Source: Prosthecobacter sp.
Lineage (GTDB): Bacteria; Verrucomicrobiota; Verrucomicrobiia; Verrucomicrobiales; Verrucomicrobiaceae
DNA length: 40,785 nucleotides
Reading direction: 5' to 3'
Assembly: GCF_029946185.1 (NCBI RefSeq)
Contig: NZ_JAQSEA010000136.1
Coordinates: 1-40,785, forward strand
Both the position numbers and the translations under genes were made by a program. Every line of letters begins with the position of its first letter. Positions within the stretch are counted from its first letter, which is position 1. Below, one piece after another: positions 7,825 to 16,700 of the stretch. Under the pieces are notes generated by a model, which was not told where the DNA came from, searched no databases, and saw only the letters and a list, made by a program, of their open reading frames with translations.

Positions 7825-9258
7825 TTACACGGCCTGTGGCACGGCGAAGCCGGGGCGGTATTCGCGGGTGAGGAGGGCGAGGGCTTCGGGAGTGGCGGTG
7901 TCACCGATGAAGGTTTCCTTGGCGGGGTCGATCTCGAGCATGGGGCCCATCTTGATGTCGAGCTTGGAGGCATCGAGTTCGTTTTTGATGAGGTGCTCGT
8001 GGTAGTCGGCGATGACGTCGTTCCAGGGCTGGAAGTCTTTCACGGCGGCTTCGGCTTGCTCGCGGTTGTATTTTTGACCGAGGCGGAAGGAGTTGTTGGC
8101 GAGATGGCACCAAGCACTGGAGAAATGAATTTTTTCGACTTCGCCTTTGAGGTCCTCGGATTTGCGGCTGCGGATGGCGTCGATGAAATTGGCGGCGTGA
8201 CTTTTGCCGCCGTCGCCTTTGAAGATGTGGAGTTTTTTGCCTGCGGCATCAAAGGCGGTGCCACCGCCACGGCTGCCGGTGTAGTAGCCGCCTTCGCATT
8301 CGATGATGAGGAAGGCCCCGGTGCGGCGGCGCAGATAGACGTCGGGCGCTTTGATGCCTTTTTGACGTGGGAGATTGTGGAAGTCGATGATGACCGGGAT
8401 GCTGCCGGTGTCCATGTAGGCGAAGTGGGTGTTGGGTGTCTCGCCAGCGTCATCCCAGGCGAAGCGCCCACCGCCGGCGATGACGCGCTTGGGCAGGGCC
8501 ACCTTGTCGCGGAAGACGACGTTGCGCAGATCGTCGAGTATGTGCGGGCCCCAGTTGCCCATTTCACCGTTGCCGGTGTTCCAGTCCCAATGCCAGTCGT
8601 AGTGGAGTTTTTCGCGGTAGAGGGGTTCGTCTTTCGCAGGGCCGAGCCAGAGGTCGTAGTCCAAGGTAGCGGGCGGTGTGAGGGGCTGCGCGAGTTTGCC
8701 GATGGAGTTGCGCATGCTGTAGTGATTGCAGCGCACGTATTTGATCTTGCCCATGGTTTCGGCATCGAGGAAGCTCTTTATCTCCTCCTGCAGGGGATCG
8801 CTGCGCTGCTGGGTGCCGCCCTGCACGATGCGGTTGTACTTGCGTGCGGCTTCGACGAGTTTGCGGCCTTCCCAGATGTTGTGGGAGACGGGCTTTTCCA
8901 CATAGACATCCTTGCCGGCCTGCATGGCCCAGATGGAGGCGAGAACGTGCCAGTGATTGCCGGTGGAGACGACGACAGCGTCGATGCTCTTGTCTTCCAT
9001 GACCTTGCGGAGGTCCTGGGTGGTCTTCGCGTTGGGGTAAACTTTTTTGGCCCGGTCTAGGGCGGCCGTATCGGGATCGCACAGATACGCGATTTCCACG
9101 CCGGGGACTTTGGCCATGCGGCTTGCATTGCCCATGCCCTGGCCGCCGAGGCCGATAGAGGCTATGCGGATGGTGTCATTGGCCCCGAACACACGGCTGG
9201 CGGAGAGGGCGGTGAAGGCGAGAGCGGACTGGGAGAGGAAGGAACGGCGGGAGGTCAT
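7825..9258 (-). CDS. Tat-exported Gfo/Idh/MocA family oxidoreductase
   Basis: A 477-residue NAD(P)-dependent oxidoreductase, probably acting on a sugar, sugar acid or inositol-like substrate. The N-terminus has a twin-arginine signal (TSRRSFL, hydrophobic ALAFTALSA, then VFGA), so export folded to the periplasm is expected. The Rossmann domain starts at about residue 29 with IASIGLGGQGMGN. EKPVSH near residue 120 carries the family's catalytic lysine. GEMGNWGPHILDD is typical of the exported subgroup common in Verrucomicrobiota and Planctomycetota. The ATG at 9258 is chosen because the Tat motif begins directly after it; the frame extends 18 codons further without support. The exact substrate cannot be told from sequence. 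Confidence 0.9.
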   Translation of the reverse strand: MTSRRSFLSQSALAFTALSASRVFGANDTIRIASIGLGGQGMGNASRMAKVPGVEIAYLCDPDTAALDRAKKVYPNAKTTQDLRKVMEDKSIDAVVVSTGNHWHVLASIWAMQAGKDVYVEKPVSHNIWEGRKLVEAARKYNRIVQGGTQQRSDPLQEEIKSFLDAETMGKIKYVRCNHYSMRNSIGKLAQPLTPPATLDYDLWLGPAKDEPLYREKLHYDWHWDWNTGNGEMGNWGPHILDDLRNVVFRDKVALPKRVIAGGGRFAWDDAGETPNTHFAYMDTGSIPVIIDFHNLPRQKGIKAPDVYLRRRTGAFLIIECEGGYYTGSRGGGTAFDAAGKKLHIFKGDGGKSHAANFIDAIRSRKSEDLKGEVEKIHFSSAWCHLANNSFRLGQKYNREQAEAAVKDFQPWNDVIADYHEHLIKNELDASKLDIKMGPMLEIDPAKETFIGDTATPEALALLTREYRPGFAVPQAV

Positions 9259-9395
9259 GGCGGGAGCAGGTTGGAAGCAGGATATTTTGCTGGAACGAAG
9301 CGCGGGTTGCAACTCCTTCGCTCAATCCTGTTTTTTCGACCTATCGCACGCTCTGACGCTGATGGGCGCGATGGAGATAAGCGGAGCTTTGTGTC

Positions 9396-9487
9396 ACCGC
9401 TACGCGGTTCCACTGGATATAAACGATGGATGGCTTGCAAACCGTGGGTTGGCACCCACGGCTACGATTATGCCAGCGCTACGCGCT
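9396..9487. repeat. Cluster of short hairpins with GC-TAC-GC tips
   Basis: Three perfect small hairpins lie in the 281-base gap between the oxidoreductase and the TM2-domain gene: ACCGC-TAC-GCGGT (9396-9408), CCGTGGGT-TGGC-ACCCACGG (9442-9461) and AGCGC-TAC-GCGCT (9475-9487). Two share a TAC loop closed by GC pairs with different outer stems. The same design recurs at 10802-10904. No gene is seen in the gap. Confidence 0.5.
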
Positions 9488-9539
9488 TAAGAGGAGGGAT
9501 GCGGGCGCTCCGGTTTCCATAGTCCTCCATTTCCCGGCG

Positions 9540-9962
9540 TCACGCAGTGGCGGAGTTGCGTTCGGCTGCGTTGATCTCGCTGATCTGGGTGTTGAGGGTG
9601 CAGAAGTCGTAAACGACGCCGACGAGAAAGAGACCGCCGGTGCAGAGGTAGATGAGGCCGGAGATCCATTTGCCCATGTAGAAACGGTGCACGCCGAAGA
9701 TGCCCAGGAAGGTGAGGAGTATCCAGGTGATGGAGTATTCGAGATGGCCTTGGGCGAAGCGGTGGTCGGCATCGCGATCCATGCCGGGGATGAGGAACAG
9801 GTCCACGATCCAGCCGATGAGGAAGAGGCCGCCGGTGAAGAACCAGAGGATGCCGGTTTTCGGCTTGCCGAAGTAAAAGCGATGCGCGCCGGTGAAGCCG
9901 AAGATCCAAAGGAGGTAGCCGACCAGCTTGTTATGGGTGGAAGGAAGAGGGATGTTGTTCAT
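9540..9962 (-). CDS. Membrane protein with two TM2 domains
   Basis: A 140-residue integral membrane protein made of two TM2 domains in tandem. Each has a short helix, a loop with the signature GxHRFYxGK (GAHRFYFGK and GVHRFYMGK), and a second helix LFLIGWIVD or LFLVGVVYD. The family is widespread and poorly understood. The tandem duplication within one chain is clear because both halves align over about 55 residues. Start ATG 9962 gives MNNIPLP; an ATG at 9980 would add six residues, and neither has a ribosome binding site. The C-terminal tail is polar and probably cytosolic. Confidence 0.82.
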   Translation of the reverse strand: MNNIPLPSTHNKLVGYLLWIFGFTGAHRFYFGKPKTGILWFFTGGLFLIGWIVDLFLIPGMDRDADHRFAQGHLEYSITWILLTFLGIFGVHRFYMGKWISGLIYLCTGGLFLVGVVYDFCTLNTQISEINAAERNSATA

Positions 9963-10079
9963 AGCTGTGTGTATCATCATGCGTTGTGAAAATCATGCGA
10001 TTCCAAGTTTTCGCCGTTTTCGCAACCGGTGGCTGAAGGCTGGACAAGCAGAGGCTGGGGCGGCTAAGCTCGATTTACT

Positions 10080-10421
10080 ATGAACACCGCTGATCTTGTC
10101 TTTGTGGGTTTCAATCGTCGTGTGGCTGCACTGAAGCGCCAGACAGGGGAGCTTGTGTGGGAATGGAAAGCGCCCAATGGCTTGTCTTATGTAAGTCTGC
10201 TGCTGGATGGTGAAATGCTGATCGCCTCGGTGAATGGGTATATGTATGGGCTGGATGCGGCGACGGGAAACGAGCGATGGTACAATGAGATGAAGGGGTT
10301 TGGCACGGGTGTGGCGGCGCTGGTTTCTGTGAATGGGATGAGCAGCAATCCGGTGATGGCGGCGGCTGAGGAAGCGACGCAGGCGAGTCAGTCTGCTGGG
10401 CCGGTCAGCACGAGTACCTGA
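10080..10421 (+). CDS. Short PQQ-like beta-propeller repeat protein
   Basis: A 113-residue protein with two PQQ/BamB-like blade motifs: RRVAALKRQTGELVWEWKAP (about 13-32) and GYMYGLDAATGNERWYNEM (about 53-71). The A-x-TG-x-x-W pattern is typical of PQQ-dependent dehydrogenase and BamB blades. Only about two of the seven or eight blades of a full propeller are present. There is no signal peptide, and the tail after residue 75 is low-complexity (Ala, Ser, Thr). It may be a genuine small relative, with similar short proteins in which the TG..W repeats stand alone, or a surviving piece of a larger gene. The start codon lies at the beginning of the first strand and fits either view. Confidence 0.6.
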   Translation: MNTADLVFVGFNRRVAALKRQTGELVWEWKAPNGLSYVSLLLDGEMLIASVNGYMYGLDAATGNERWYNEMKGFGTGVAALVSVNGMSSNPVMAAAEEATQASQSAGPVSTST

Positions 10422-10483
10422 TGCGGCTCGAGGACGCAGAAAGGAACATTGCGGACAATGGCGGATGCACTAAAGTGTACGGC

Positions 10484-10744
10484 ATGACTCTGACTGTCAC
10501 CATTCCTGACGTGCTTGCTGCTGCACTCCAGCGAGTGCAGCCTGCTTTGCCACAGGTGCTGCTCGACGGGTTTGCAGTGGAAGCCTAACGGGAGGGCATA
10601 CTCTCGGCGGCAGAGGTGCGTGTGCTGCTGGGGCATGAATCGCGCTGGGAAACAGAAGATTTTCTTGCCGCACATGAGGCATGGCCAAGCACCACTCCGG
10701 AAGAAATTGCAGCTGATGGAAGCAGGTTATGCTTGGTGTCGTGA
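10484..10744 (+). pseudogene. Small antitoxin-like gene broken by one stop codon
   Basis: Translation from ATG 10484 gives MTLTVTIPDVLAAALQRV and continues for 34 codons to an in-frame TAA at 10586-10588. The same frame then runs on without interruption for 51 more codons, with REGILSAAEVRVLLGHESRW and FLAAHEAW, to TGA at 10742-10744. Read through the stop, the roughly 86-residue product has the layout of UPF0175-type small DNA-binding antitoxin proteins: an N-terminal strand, a helix, EA-Y-REG-LS-AEVR-LLG, and a Trp-rich tail. A tyrosine codon (TAC/TAT) turned into TAA would explain the break. No toxin partner is recognisable next to it. It could also be a sequencing error. Confidence 0.55.
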
Positions 10745-10801
10745 CTGGCCTTCAATTCAAGTGGCATGGCGCTGAAAGTTGACGCATAGCACATCTGCGC
10801 T

Positions 10802-10904
10802 GGCATCGCTACGCGATGCCCATGCATGGATATGTTTATGCGCACGAAACGAGGGGTGTCGCTTCGCTCAACCCCTCGCTACTGGCTTTGATGGCTACGC
10901 CATC
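10802..10904. repeat. Second cluster of GC-TAC-GC hairpins
   Basis: Perfect hairpins GGCATCGC-TAC-GCGATGCC (10802-10820) and GATGGC-TAC-GCCATC (10890-10904) flank GAGGGGT...ACCCCTC (10851-10857 and 10871-10877), whose loop holds CGCTTCGCTC. The tips match the cluster at 9396-9487, and CTTCGCTC matches the hairpins at 56-81 and 281-315. These appear to be one family of dispersed palindromic elements. The rest of the gap between the broken small gene and the pnp terminator holds no gene. Confidence 0.5.
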
Positions 10905-10957
10905 TCGAAGTTCGGCGGCAGCTTGAATCATCAAGTGAGCGTGCCCTGCCAGATGCA

Positions 10958-10990
10958 CCAAAAAAAGAGGCCGCTTTGCAGCGGCCTCTT
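10958..10990 (-). terminator. Intrinsic terminator of pnp
   Basis: AAGAGGCCGCT (10965-10975), a TTGC loop and AGCGGCCTCTT (10980-10990) form an 11 bp perfect stem. Read on the minus strand, the stem is followed by a T-run (complement of the A-run 10960-10966), about 30 bases after the pnp stop codon. Confidence 0.88.
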
Positions 10991-11019
10991 CGTGGTTTTG
11001 AGTATTGAGCGGATGAGGC

Positions 11020-13179
11020 TTAGCCGAGGTCTTCGGCAGGAGCGGCGTCGCCGTTTTCGCCGGCGGCGGCAGCTGCGTCCTTGTCTTTCATGGCGGCCTT
11101 GCGGCTCATCTTGATGCGGCCCTTGTCGTCGATGCCAATGCACTTGGCGGAGACGATGTCTCCGGTCTTGACGACGTCTTCGGTGCGGTTGACGCGGAAG
11201 TCGGCGAGTTCGCTGATGTGGATGAGGCCGTCCTTCTTGCCACCGAGGTTCATGAAGGCACCGAAGTTTGTGGTGCTGACGACTTTACCTGTGTAGATCT
11301 TGCCGACTTCGATTTCCTGGGAGGTGCCGCTGATCATTTCGATCGCGCGCTCGATGCCTTCCTTGCGGCTGGCATAGACGTACACCGTGCCGTCGTCTTC
11401 GATGCTGATTTCAGCACCGGACTCGGCCTGGATGGCCTTGATGTTCTTGCCGCCAGGGCCGATGAGCTCACCGATCTTGTCAGGGTTGATCTTGATGATC
11501 TCGATGCGCGGGGCATACGGGCTGAGAGGCTGCACTTCAGCGATGGCCTGGGCCATGGCGAAGAGAACCTGGGTGCGGCCTTCCTTGGCCTTGACGATGG
11601 CTTCTTCGAGGATGCGCAAAGGCAGGCCTGGAAGCTTGAGGTCAAGCTGGTAGCCGGTGACGCCTTCGGAGGTGCCGCAAAGCTTGAAGTCCATGTCGCC
11701 GAAGTGATCTTCGCTGCCGATGATGTCGAGCATCGTGAGGTAGCGGGTCATGTTTTCGCCTTCGAATTCGGAGACGAGACCGACGCTGATACCGCCGACT
11801 GGGCGCTTGAGAGGAACACCTGCATCAAGGAGGGCCATGACGCCGGAGCAGACGGAGGCCATCGAGGTGGAGCCGTTGGACTCCATGACTTCGCTGCTCA
11901 CGCGGATGGCGTAAGGGAAGTCAGCCTTGGCTGGGATCACTGGCTCGATGGAGCGTTCAGCGAGGGCACCGTGGCCGATTTCACGACGATTCTGACCACC
12001 GAAGCGGCCGGTTTCACCGACGGAGAACGGAGGGAAGTTGTAATGAAGGATGAAGCGCTTGGATTCCGGGCCACCTGCGTAGGTGTCCATTTCCTGAGCT
12101 TCGTCAGCCGGAGCGAGGGTGGCGATGGAGAGAGCCATCGTTTCGCCGCGGGTGAAGCTGGCGGAACCGTGGGTGCGGGGAAGCACGGAGGCTTCGCCAG
12201 AAAGCTGGCGGAGCTGGTCGATGCCGCGACCGTCGCAACGGCTCTGCTTGTCTAGGATGGAGATGCGGAAGGCTTTCTTCTGGATGTAGTCGAAGGCCTG
12301 GCTGATTTCAAAGCCGGTGGCTTCTGGGAACTTGGCTTTGATGGCCTGCTCGACTTCGTCCTTGAGGGCGCCGACGGCTTTGCCGCGAGCCACTTTGGAA
12401 GGGGTGTAGAGAGCGCCTTCGATGCGATCGCCAGCGACGGCGTAGGCGATTTCGAGGAGTTCGTCTTTCACGAGCATGAGAGGAACTTCGCGCTTGGCCT
12501 TACCGGCGAGGCGGGTGAGTTCTTCCTGGGCGACGACGAGCTTGACGACTTCGCTTTGTGCAAAGTGAAGGGCTTTGACGAATTCCGCTTCTGGGATTTC
12601 GTTGGCGGCGCCTTCGATCATGACGACTTCGGTCTTGTTGCCGACGTACACGAGGTCCAGATCGCTTTCGAGGCGCTGCTTCTGGGTCGGGTTGACAACG
12701 AACTCACCGTTGATGCGGCCGACGCGGACGGCACCGACTGGGCCTGCGAACGGGATGTCCGAGACGCAAAGAGCGGCGGAGGCACCGTTCATGGCGCAGA
12801 TGTCCGGATCGTTTTCGCCGTCTGCGCTGAGCAGGATGGCAACGACCTGGGTGTCATAGAGGTAGCCTTTCGGGAACAACGGGCGCAATGGGCGGTCCGT
12901 CATGCGGCAGGTGAGGATTTCCTTTTCAGTCGGACGGCCTTCGCGCTTGAAGTAACCGCCGGGGAAACGGCCTGCAGCGGAGGCTTTTTCCTTGTACTCA
13001 ACGGAGAGGGGGAACCAGTCCTGGCCTTCCTTGAGCTTCGTCGCGGAGACCGCAGTGACGAGGATGATGGTGTCGCCGAGACGCACGGTAACGGCGCCGT
13101 CAGCAAGCTTGGCAAATTTGCCGGTTTCGATTTCGAGGGTGCCAGCACCGAGCTGGACTTTTTGTGTATGAATGGCCAT
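11020..13179 (-). CDS. pnp: Polyribonucleotide nucleotidyltransferase (PNPase)
   Basis: Phosphorolytic 3'-5' exoribonuclease of 719 residues, part of RNA degradation machinery. Domains in order: first RNase PH domain (about 10-145, with KEKASAAGRFPGGYFKREG), helical linker (about 150-245), second RNase PH domain (about 320-550, with FTRGETMAL and the catalytic-region GSEDHFGDMDFKLCGT), KH domain (about 555-615, with GPGGKNIKAI) and S1 domain (about 620-690, with GKVVSTTNFGAFMNL). A short Ala/Asp/Glu-rich tail follows. Length and order are normal for the family. It lies 177 bases downstream of rpsO on the same strand, the common rpsO-pnp pair. No Shine-Dalgarno site is seen. Confidence 0.97.
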   Translation of the reverse strand: MAIHTQKVQLGAGTLEIETGKFAKLADGAVTVRLGDTIILVTAVSATKLKEGQDWFPLSVEYKEKASAAGRFPGGYFKREGRPTEKEILTCRMTDRPLRPLFPKGYLYDTQVVAILLSADGENDPDICAMNGASAALCVSDIPFAGPVGAVRVGRINGEFVVNPTQKQRLESDLDLVYVGNKTEVVMIEGAANEIPEAEFVKALHFAQSEVVKLVVAQEELTRLAGKAKREVPLMLVKDELLEIAYAVAGDRIEGALYTPSKVARGKAVGALKDEVEQAIKAKFPEATGFEISQAFDYIQKKAFRISILDKQSRCDGRGIDQLRQLSGEASVLPRTHGSASFTRGETMALSIATLAPADEAQEMDTYAGGPESKRFILHYNFPPFSVGETGRFGGQNRREIGHGALAERSIEPVIPAKADFPYAIRVSSEVMESNGSTSMASVCSGVMALLDAGVPLKRPVGGISVGLVSEFEGENMTRYLTMLDIIGSEDHFGDMDFKLCGTSEGVTGYQLDLKLPGLPLRILEEAIVKAKEGRTQVLFAMAQAIAEVQPLSPYAPRIEIIKINPDKIGELIGPGGKNIKAIQAESGAEISIEDDGTVYVYASRKEGIERAIEMISGTSQEIEVGKIYTGKVVSTTNFGAFMNLGGKKDGLIHISELADFRVNRTEDVVKTGDIVSAKCIGIDDKGRIKMSRKAAMKDKDAAAAAGENGDAAPAEDLG

Positions 13180-13242
13180 AGGTTGGCGTGTGTGTGTTGT
13201 TTGGTTTGGGTGAAAATAGAATGCGGGCTTCAGCCCAGCAGC

Positions 13243-13295
13243 GATGCGCGAGAGTGCGCATCATGCAGCATGAAACATCGGCTGTGCCGACATGC
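13243..13295 (-). promoter_or_regulatory. Structured rpsO-pnp intercistronic leader
   Basis: Between rpsO and pnp the transcript can form several stems: GATGCGC/GCGCATC (13243-13249 and 13256-13262) and a longer bulged one combining GCATG/CATGC (13268-13272 and 13291-13295) with TCGGC-TGT-GCCGA (13278-13290). In Escherichia coli, PNPase represses itself through an RNase III-cut stem in this same position. Whether that occurs here is inference. Confidence 0.4.
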
Positions 13296-13310
13296 TTGTA
13301 GTAGCCTGAA

Positions 13311-13344
13311 ACAGAAAAGGGGCGATGCGCGTGGCATCACCCCT
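13311..13344 (-). terminator. Terminator-like hairpin after rpsO
   Basis: AGGGGCGATGC (13318-13328) pairs with GCATCACCCCT (13334-13344) with one wobble and a 5-base loop. On the minus strand it is followed by TTTTCTGTTT. It lies 13 bases after the rpsO stop and may partly terminate rpsO transcripts, leaving some readthrough into pnp. Confidence 0.7.
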
Positions 13345-13356
13345 CGTAAAATTCTG

Positions 13357-13617
13357 TTAGCGGCGGAGACTGAGGCCCTTGAGCAGCTTCTGGTAGCGCT
13401 CGTTGGCAGTCACTTTGAGATAGTCAAGAAGCTTGCGACGACGTGCGACCATCTGAAGGAGGCCGCGACGTGTGGAGTGATCTTTCTGATGCTTAGCCAG
13501 GTGCTGCGTGAGATCATTGATCCGCTTCGACAAGAGGGACACTTGGACGTCGGCGCTGCCGGTGTCTTTTTCGTGGATCTTGAAGGAAATGGAATCGGTG
13601 GTGGTTGCTTCGCTCAT
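13357..13617 (-). CDS. rpsO: 30S ribosomal protein S15
   Basis: An 86-residue ribosomal protein that binds 16S rRNA early in small-subunit assembly. Family landmarks are [22 protein letters not shown], the [21 protein letters not shown] core that contacts rRNA, and the basic C-terminus LKGLSLRR. Length is normal (usually about 89). It is followed by a partial terminator and pnp on the same strand. The 151-base gap upstream (13618-13768) separates it from the stop of the giant secreted protein gene; its own promoter is presumably there, but no strong -35/-10 pair stands out. Confidence 0.97.
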   Translation of the reverse strand: MSEATTTDSISFKIHEKDTGSADVQVSLLSKRINDLTQHLAKHQKDHSTRRGLLQMVARRRKLLDYLKVTANERYQKLLKGLSLRR

Positions 13618-13768
13618 GGTTCGTTTGAATGGCCGGACAACTTGTCAGGCGGTGTGTATTCTGGGATGTGGGGCTGCGAAGGAACCATAAACGCCCTTTT
13701 TGGCAAGGAGAAGTTTGGGGAGTTTGCGGATATTGGCAGTGGTTTTCGGAGGTTGGAAGGTGGTGTTT

Positions 13769-16700
13769 CTATGGGAGAACCCAGCCGTGGGCGGCTGTGG
13801 CAGGCTGCACTTTCAAGAAAAACGCACGGTGGGCGGGGATTGGGAGCGTGGCGCTGACGTTCAGGAGGGAGACGCTGCTTTTTGCGGTCCAGTAGGCGGT
13901 GGGAGAACGCTTGACCAGCCAGAAGGCGTCATAGGTGGTGGCTCCGGCCACGCGGTCGGCCAGCCAGAGCTGAAGCTGGTCGGCGCTGGTCATGCTGGTG
14001 GAGGCGGCGAAGCCCGACTCAGCGCTCAGGCCCAGTCGCAGCGGGGTGGAGTCCACCGGCCAGGGCAGGGCGAGGAGGTTTTGCCCTACGTCCAATGATT
14101 TGCGCCAAGGGCCCAAACGCACGTGGCCTGTGAGTGTGGTGGACTTGGGCTGGGTGGCAGCTTTGACCATGAGGCCTGTGCCGGGAGGGATGATTTTCGC
14201 GTTCTGTGAGAGCTGCGCGGCATCCGCAGAGGAGACCCACTGGCGGACGCCGGAACGTGCCGAGAGCCAATGGGTGTGCCATGCACCGTTCTCATAGAAG
14301 AGCACCTGATCGGCGGCTGACGCCACCGCCGCAGCCTGAAATACTTCCACAGGAAACGCCTGCGCCAGCGTCACATGCGGACGCAGCACTGCACGAGCGC
14401 CCATCAAGTCTTCCGGCAGAGCTTGGAGGGTGCTGAGCGGAGAAGCGGAAAAGATGGTGGCGACTCCGCCAATGAGAGTGTCGATTTCAAAACGATGACC
14501 GGCGTGTGCGCCGTCCAGCACTTCGAGATAGCAGGAAGTGGCGGCATCGACGTGAATCGCCTGCGCATTGGCGAGGATGAGCGCCGACGGACCGGACAAC
14601 TGCGAGATGTGACCGGCATACAAGGGTGGATTGACAAGGGAGATGCCTGCGGTTTGCGATCCTGCCGTGAAAGTGAAGCTCTGCCAGGCCTGAGGTGGGG
14701 TGACTGAGCTGGCACCGTCACGATACGTTACACGCAGGCGGAGGATGCCACGCTCCTTGTCCTGGCCACTCAAACTGCTGATGCCGCTCCAGGTGAGCTG
14801 TTCCATATCACCGCTCAGGAGCGTCGGGGTGGGTGCCAGCAGCAATGATGTCCAGGTGCCGAGATCCGTCGAGCTTTCGAGGGAGAACGAAACTCCGGTG
14901 ATGCTGCGAGGATGGTTGAGATGCGCATCCACGCGTCCATCGCTCGTGGTGGTCAACCACCAGCCCCCATCGAAGCCAGCGTCATTACCAAGAGCGAATT
15001 CGATGAGGTCACTGACGCCATCACCATCGAGGTCTGCCTCCGCACCGGGCTGAGTTGAGGTGGAAAGAAGGGAGGTGGTTTGAAGAGAGGCAGGGGAAGT
15101 GCCGAGAACATTTGTGACGATGGTGGCCGCTGGCGGCGTGGGGGCGGCCTGGATGATCTGCACGTTGTCAAAGGTGGAAACGCCGAGGTCGTAAGGAGAC
15201 GAAGACGTGACGGCCAGACCTATGTGCACCCCGGTGGAGAGGCCGGTCAGCGTGGTGCTGCCGATCAACGTCCAGGCGCTGCCATTGGCGGATGCATAAG
15301 CGGTGAGCGTGTCACCGGTGCGGACGAGGCGAACCCAGTTGTTTGGCGCGGCGTTTACCGCAGGTCCGCCTGCGTAATCGGAGTCTGCATTGACGGTGGA
15401 GCGCGACACCATGCCGAAGCCGTTGTTTTCCGCGGCGGGGGTGGTGAAGGCGATGGCGTGACGTGCGCCTGCGGTCAGGGTCTCACGGATCATGACGCCG
15501 GTCTTGCACCAAGAGTTGGTGCTGGCCTGAGTGGTGATGCGCGCGCGGATCTCGCCATTGCCGGTGAGCTGAGTGCTGGCGTAGTGGAAGCCGTCTGCGG
15601 CGAAGAAGATGTCCTCCCCTGCCCCGCGCAGTGTGTAGGTGTCCGTGCTGCTGTTGTAAACGGAGCTGCCTGCGAGCTGCACGGTGCCGATGTCCTGTCC
15701 CTGCAATGTGGTGACCACCGGTGGCGTGTAGGTGACGCTCAGGGTATTTGAGGCGGTACTGCCCGCGGCACCGACATTTTGCGCCGCATTGGCGGGCAGT
15801 GTCGCGGTGACAGCGCCGGTCGCGACGGGAGTCAACGTGATGCTGTAGCTTGTGCCGGAGCCGGTGAGATTGGAGGCTGTGGCATTTGCCACCACGAAAT
15901 CGCTGAGGGTGAGACCGGTGACGGCCTGGCTGAACTGCGCCTGCACGGTGAAGGGTCCGACTTCGGTCGAAGAGGCGGCACTAAGCGTCACTGATGGAGG
16001 CACCAGTGCGAGCGCACCGACGACCTGCACATTGTCGAAGGTGGAGGTGGCGAGCGCCGAGGGAGAAGAAGAGGTGACAGCAAGGCCGACATAGACGGTC
16101 TGGGTGAGACCGGTCAGCGTGGCAGTGCTCATGAGTGTCCAGGCATTGCCATTGGCAGAAGCGTAGGCGCTGATGGTGGTGCCGCTGCGCACCAGTCGCA
16201 CCCAATTGTTTGGCACTGCATTTATAGCGGGGCCAGCGGCGTAGTTTGTGGCTGCGTTGGCGGTCGGACGCCAGACCATGCCGAAGCCGTTGTTCTCTCC
16301 GGCAGGGGTGGTGAAGGCCATGGCATGACGTGCGCCGGCGGTGAGCGCCTCACGCATCATGACACCGGTTTTGGACCAGGGATTGGTGTTGCTCTGGCTG
16401 GTGACACGCGCGCGGATTTCGCCATCGCCGGTGAGCTGAGTCAGCGCGTAGTGGAAGCCGTCTGCGGTGCCGTAGATGTCGCTGCCAGATCCTTTCACGG
16501 TGTAAACGCCGCTGCTGAAAGTGGTGCTGCCGGCCGCGAGTGGCGCGCCTAAATCCTGGCCAACGAGAGCCACGGCTGCTGGCACGGTGAAAGTCACAGA
16601 GACCGCGTTGGAAGCGGTGCTGGAAGTGGCTGCGGCATTTTGAGCCGCGCCTGCTGGGAGGCTCACGGTAACGACACCGGCCGCCACTGGAGTCAAGGTG

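Noticed and set aside
7612-9060. 482-codon plus-strand frame opposite the oxidoreductase
   Set aside because: Composition is that of an antisense shadow of a high-G+C gene, and the minus-strand Gfo/Idh/MocA protein is clearly real.
9396-10904. CRISPR array
   Set aside because: The repeated parts are irregular palindromes with varying stems, not equal direct repeats with unique spacers, and no cas gene is present.
11218-13857. Long plus-strand open frames opposite pnp and rpsO (345 and 433 codons)
   Set aside because: They mirror the codon pattern of pnp/rpsO on the other strand, match no known protein, and pnp/rpsO are certain.
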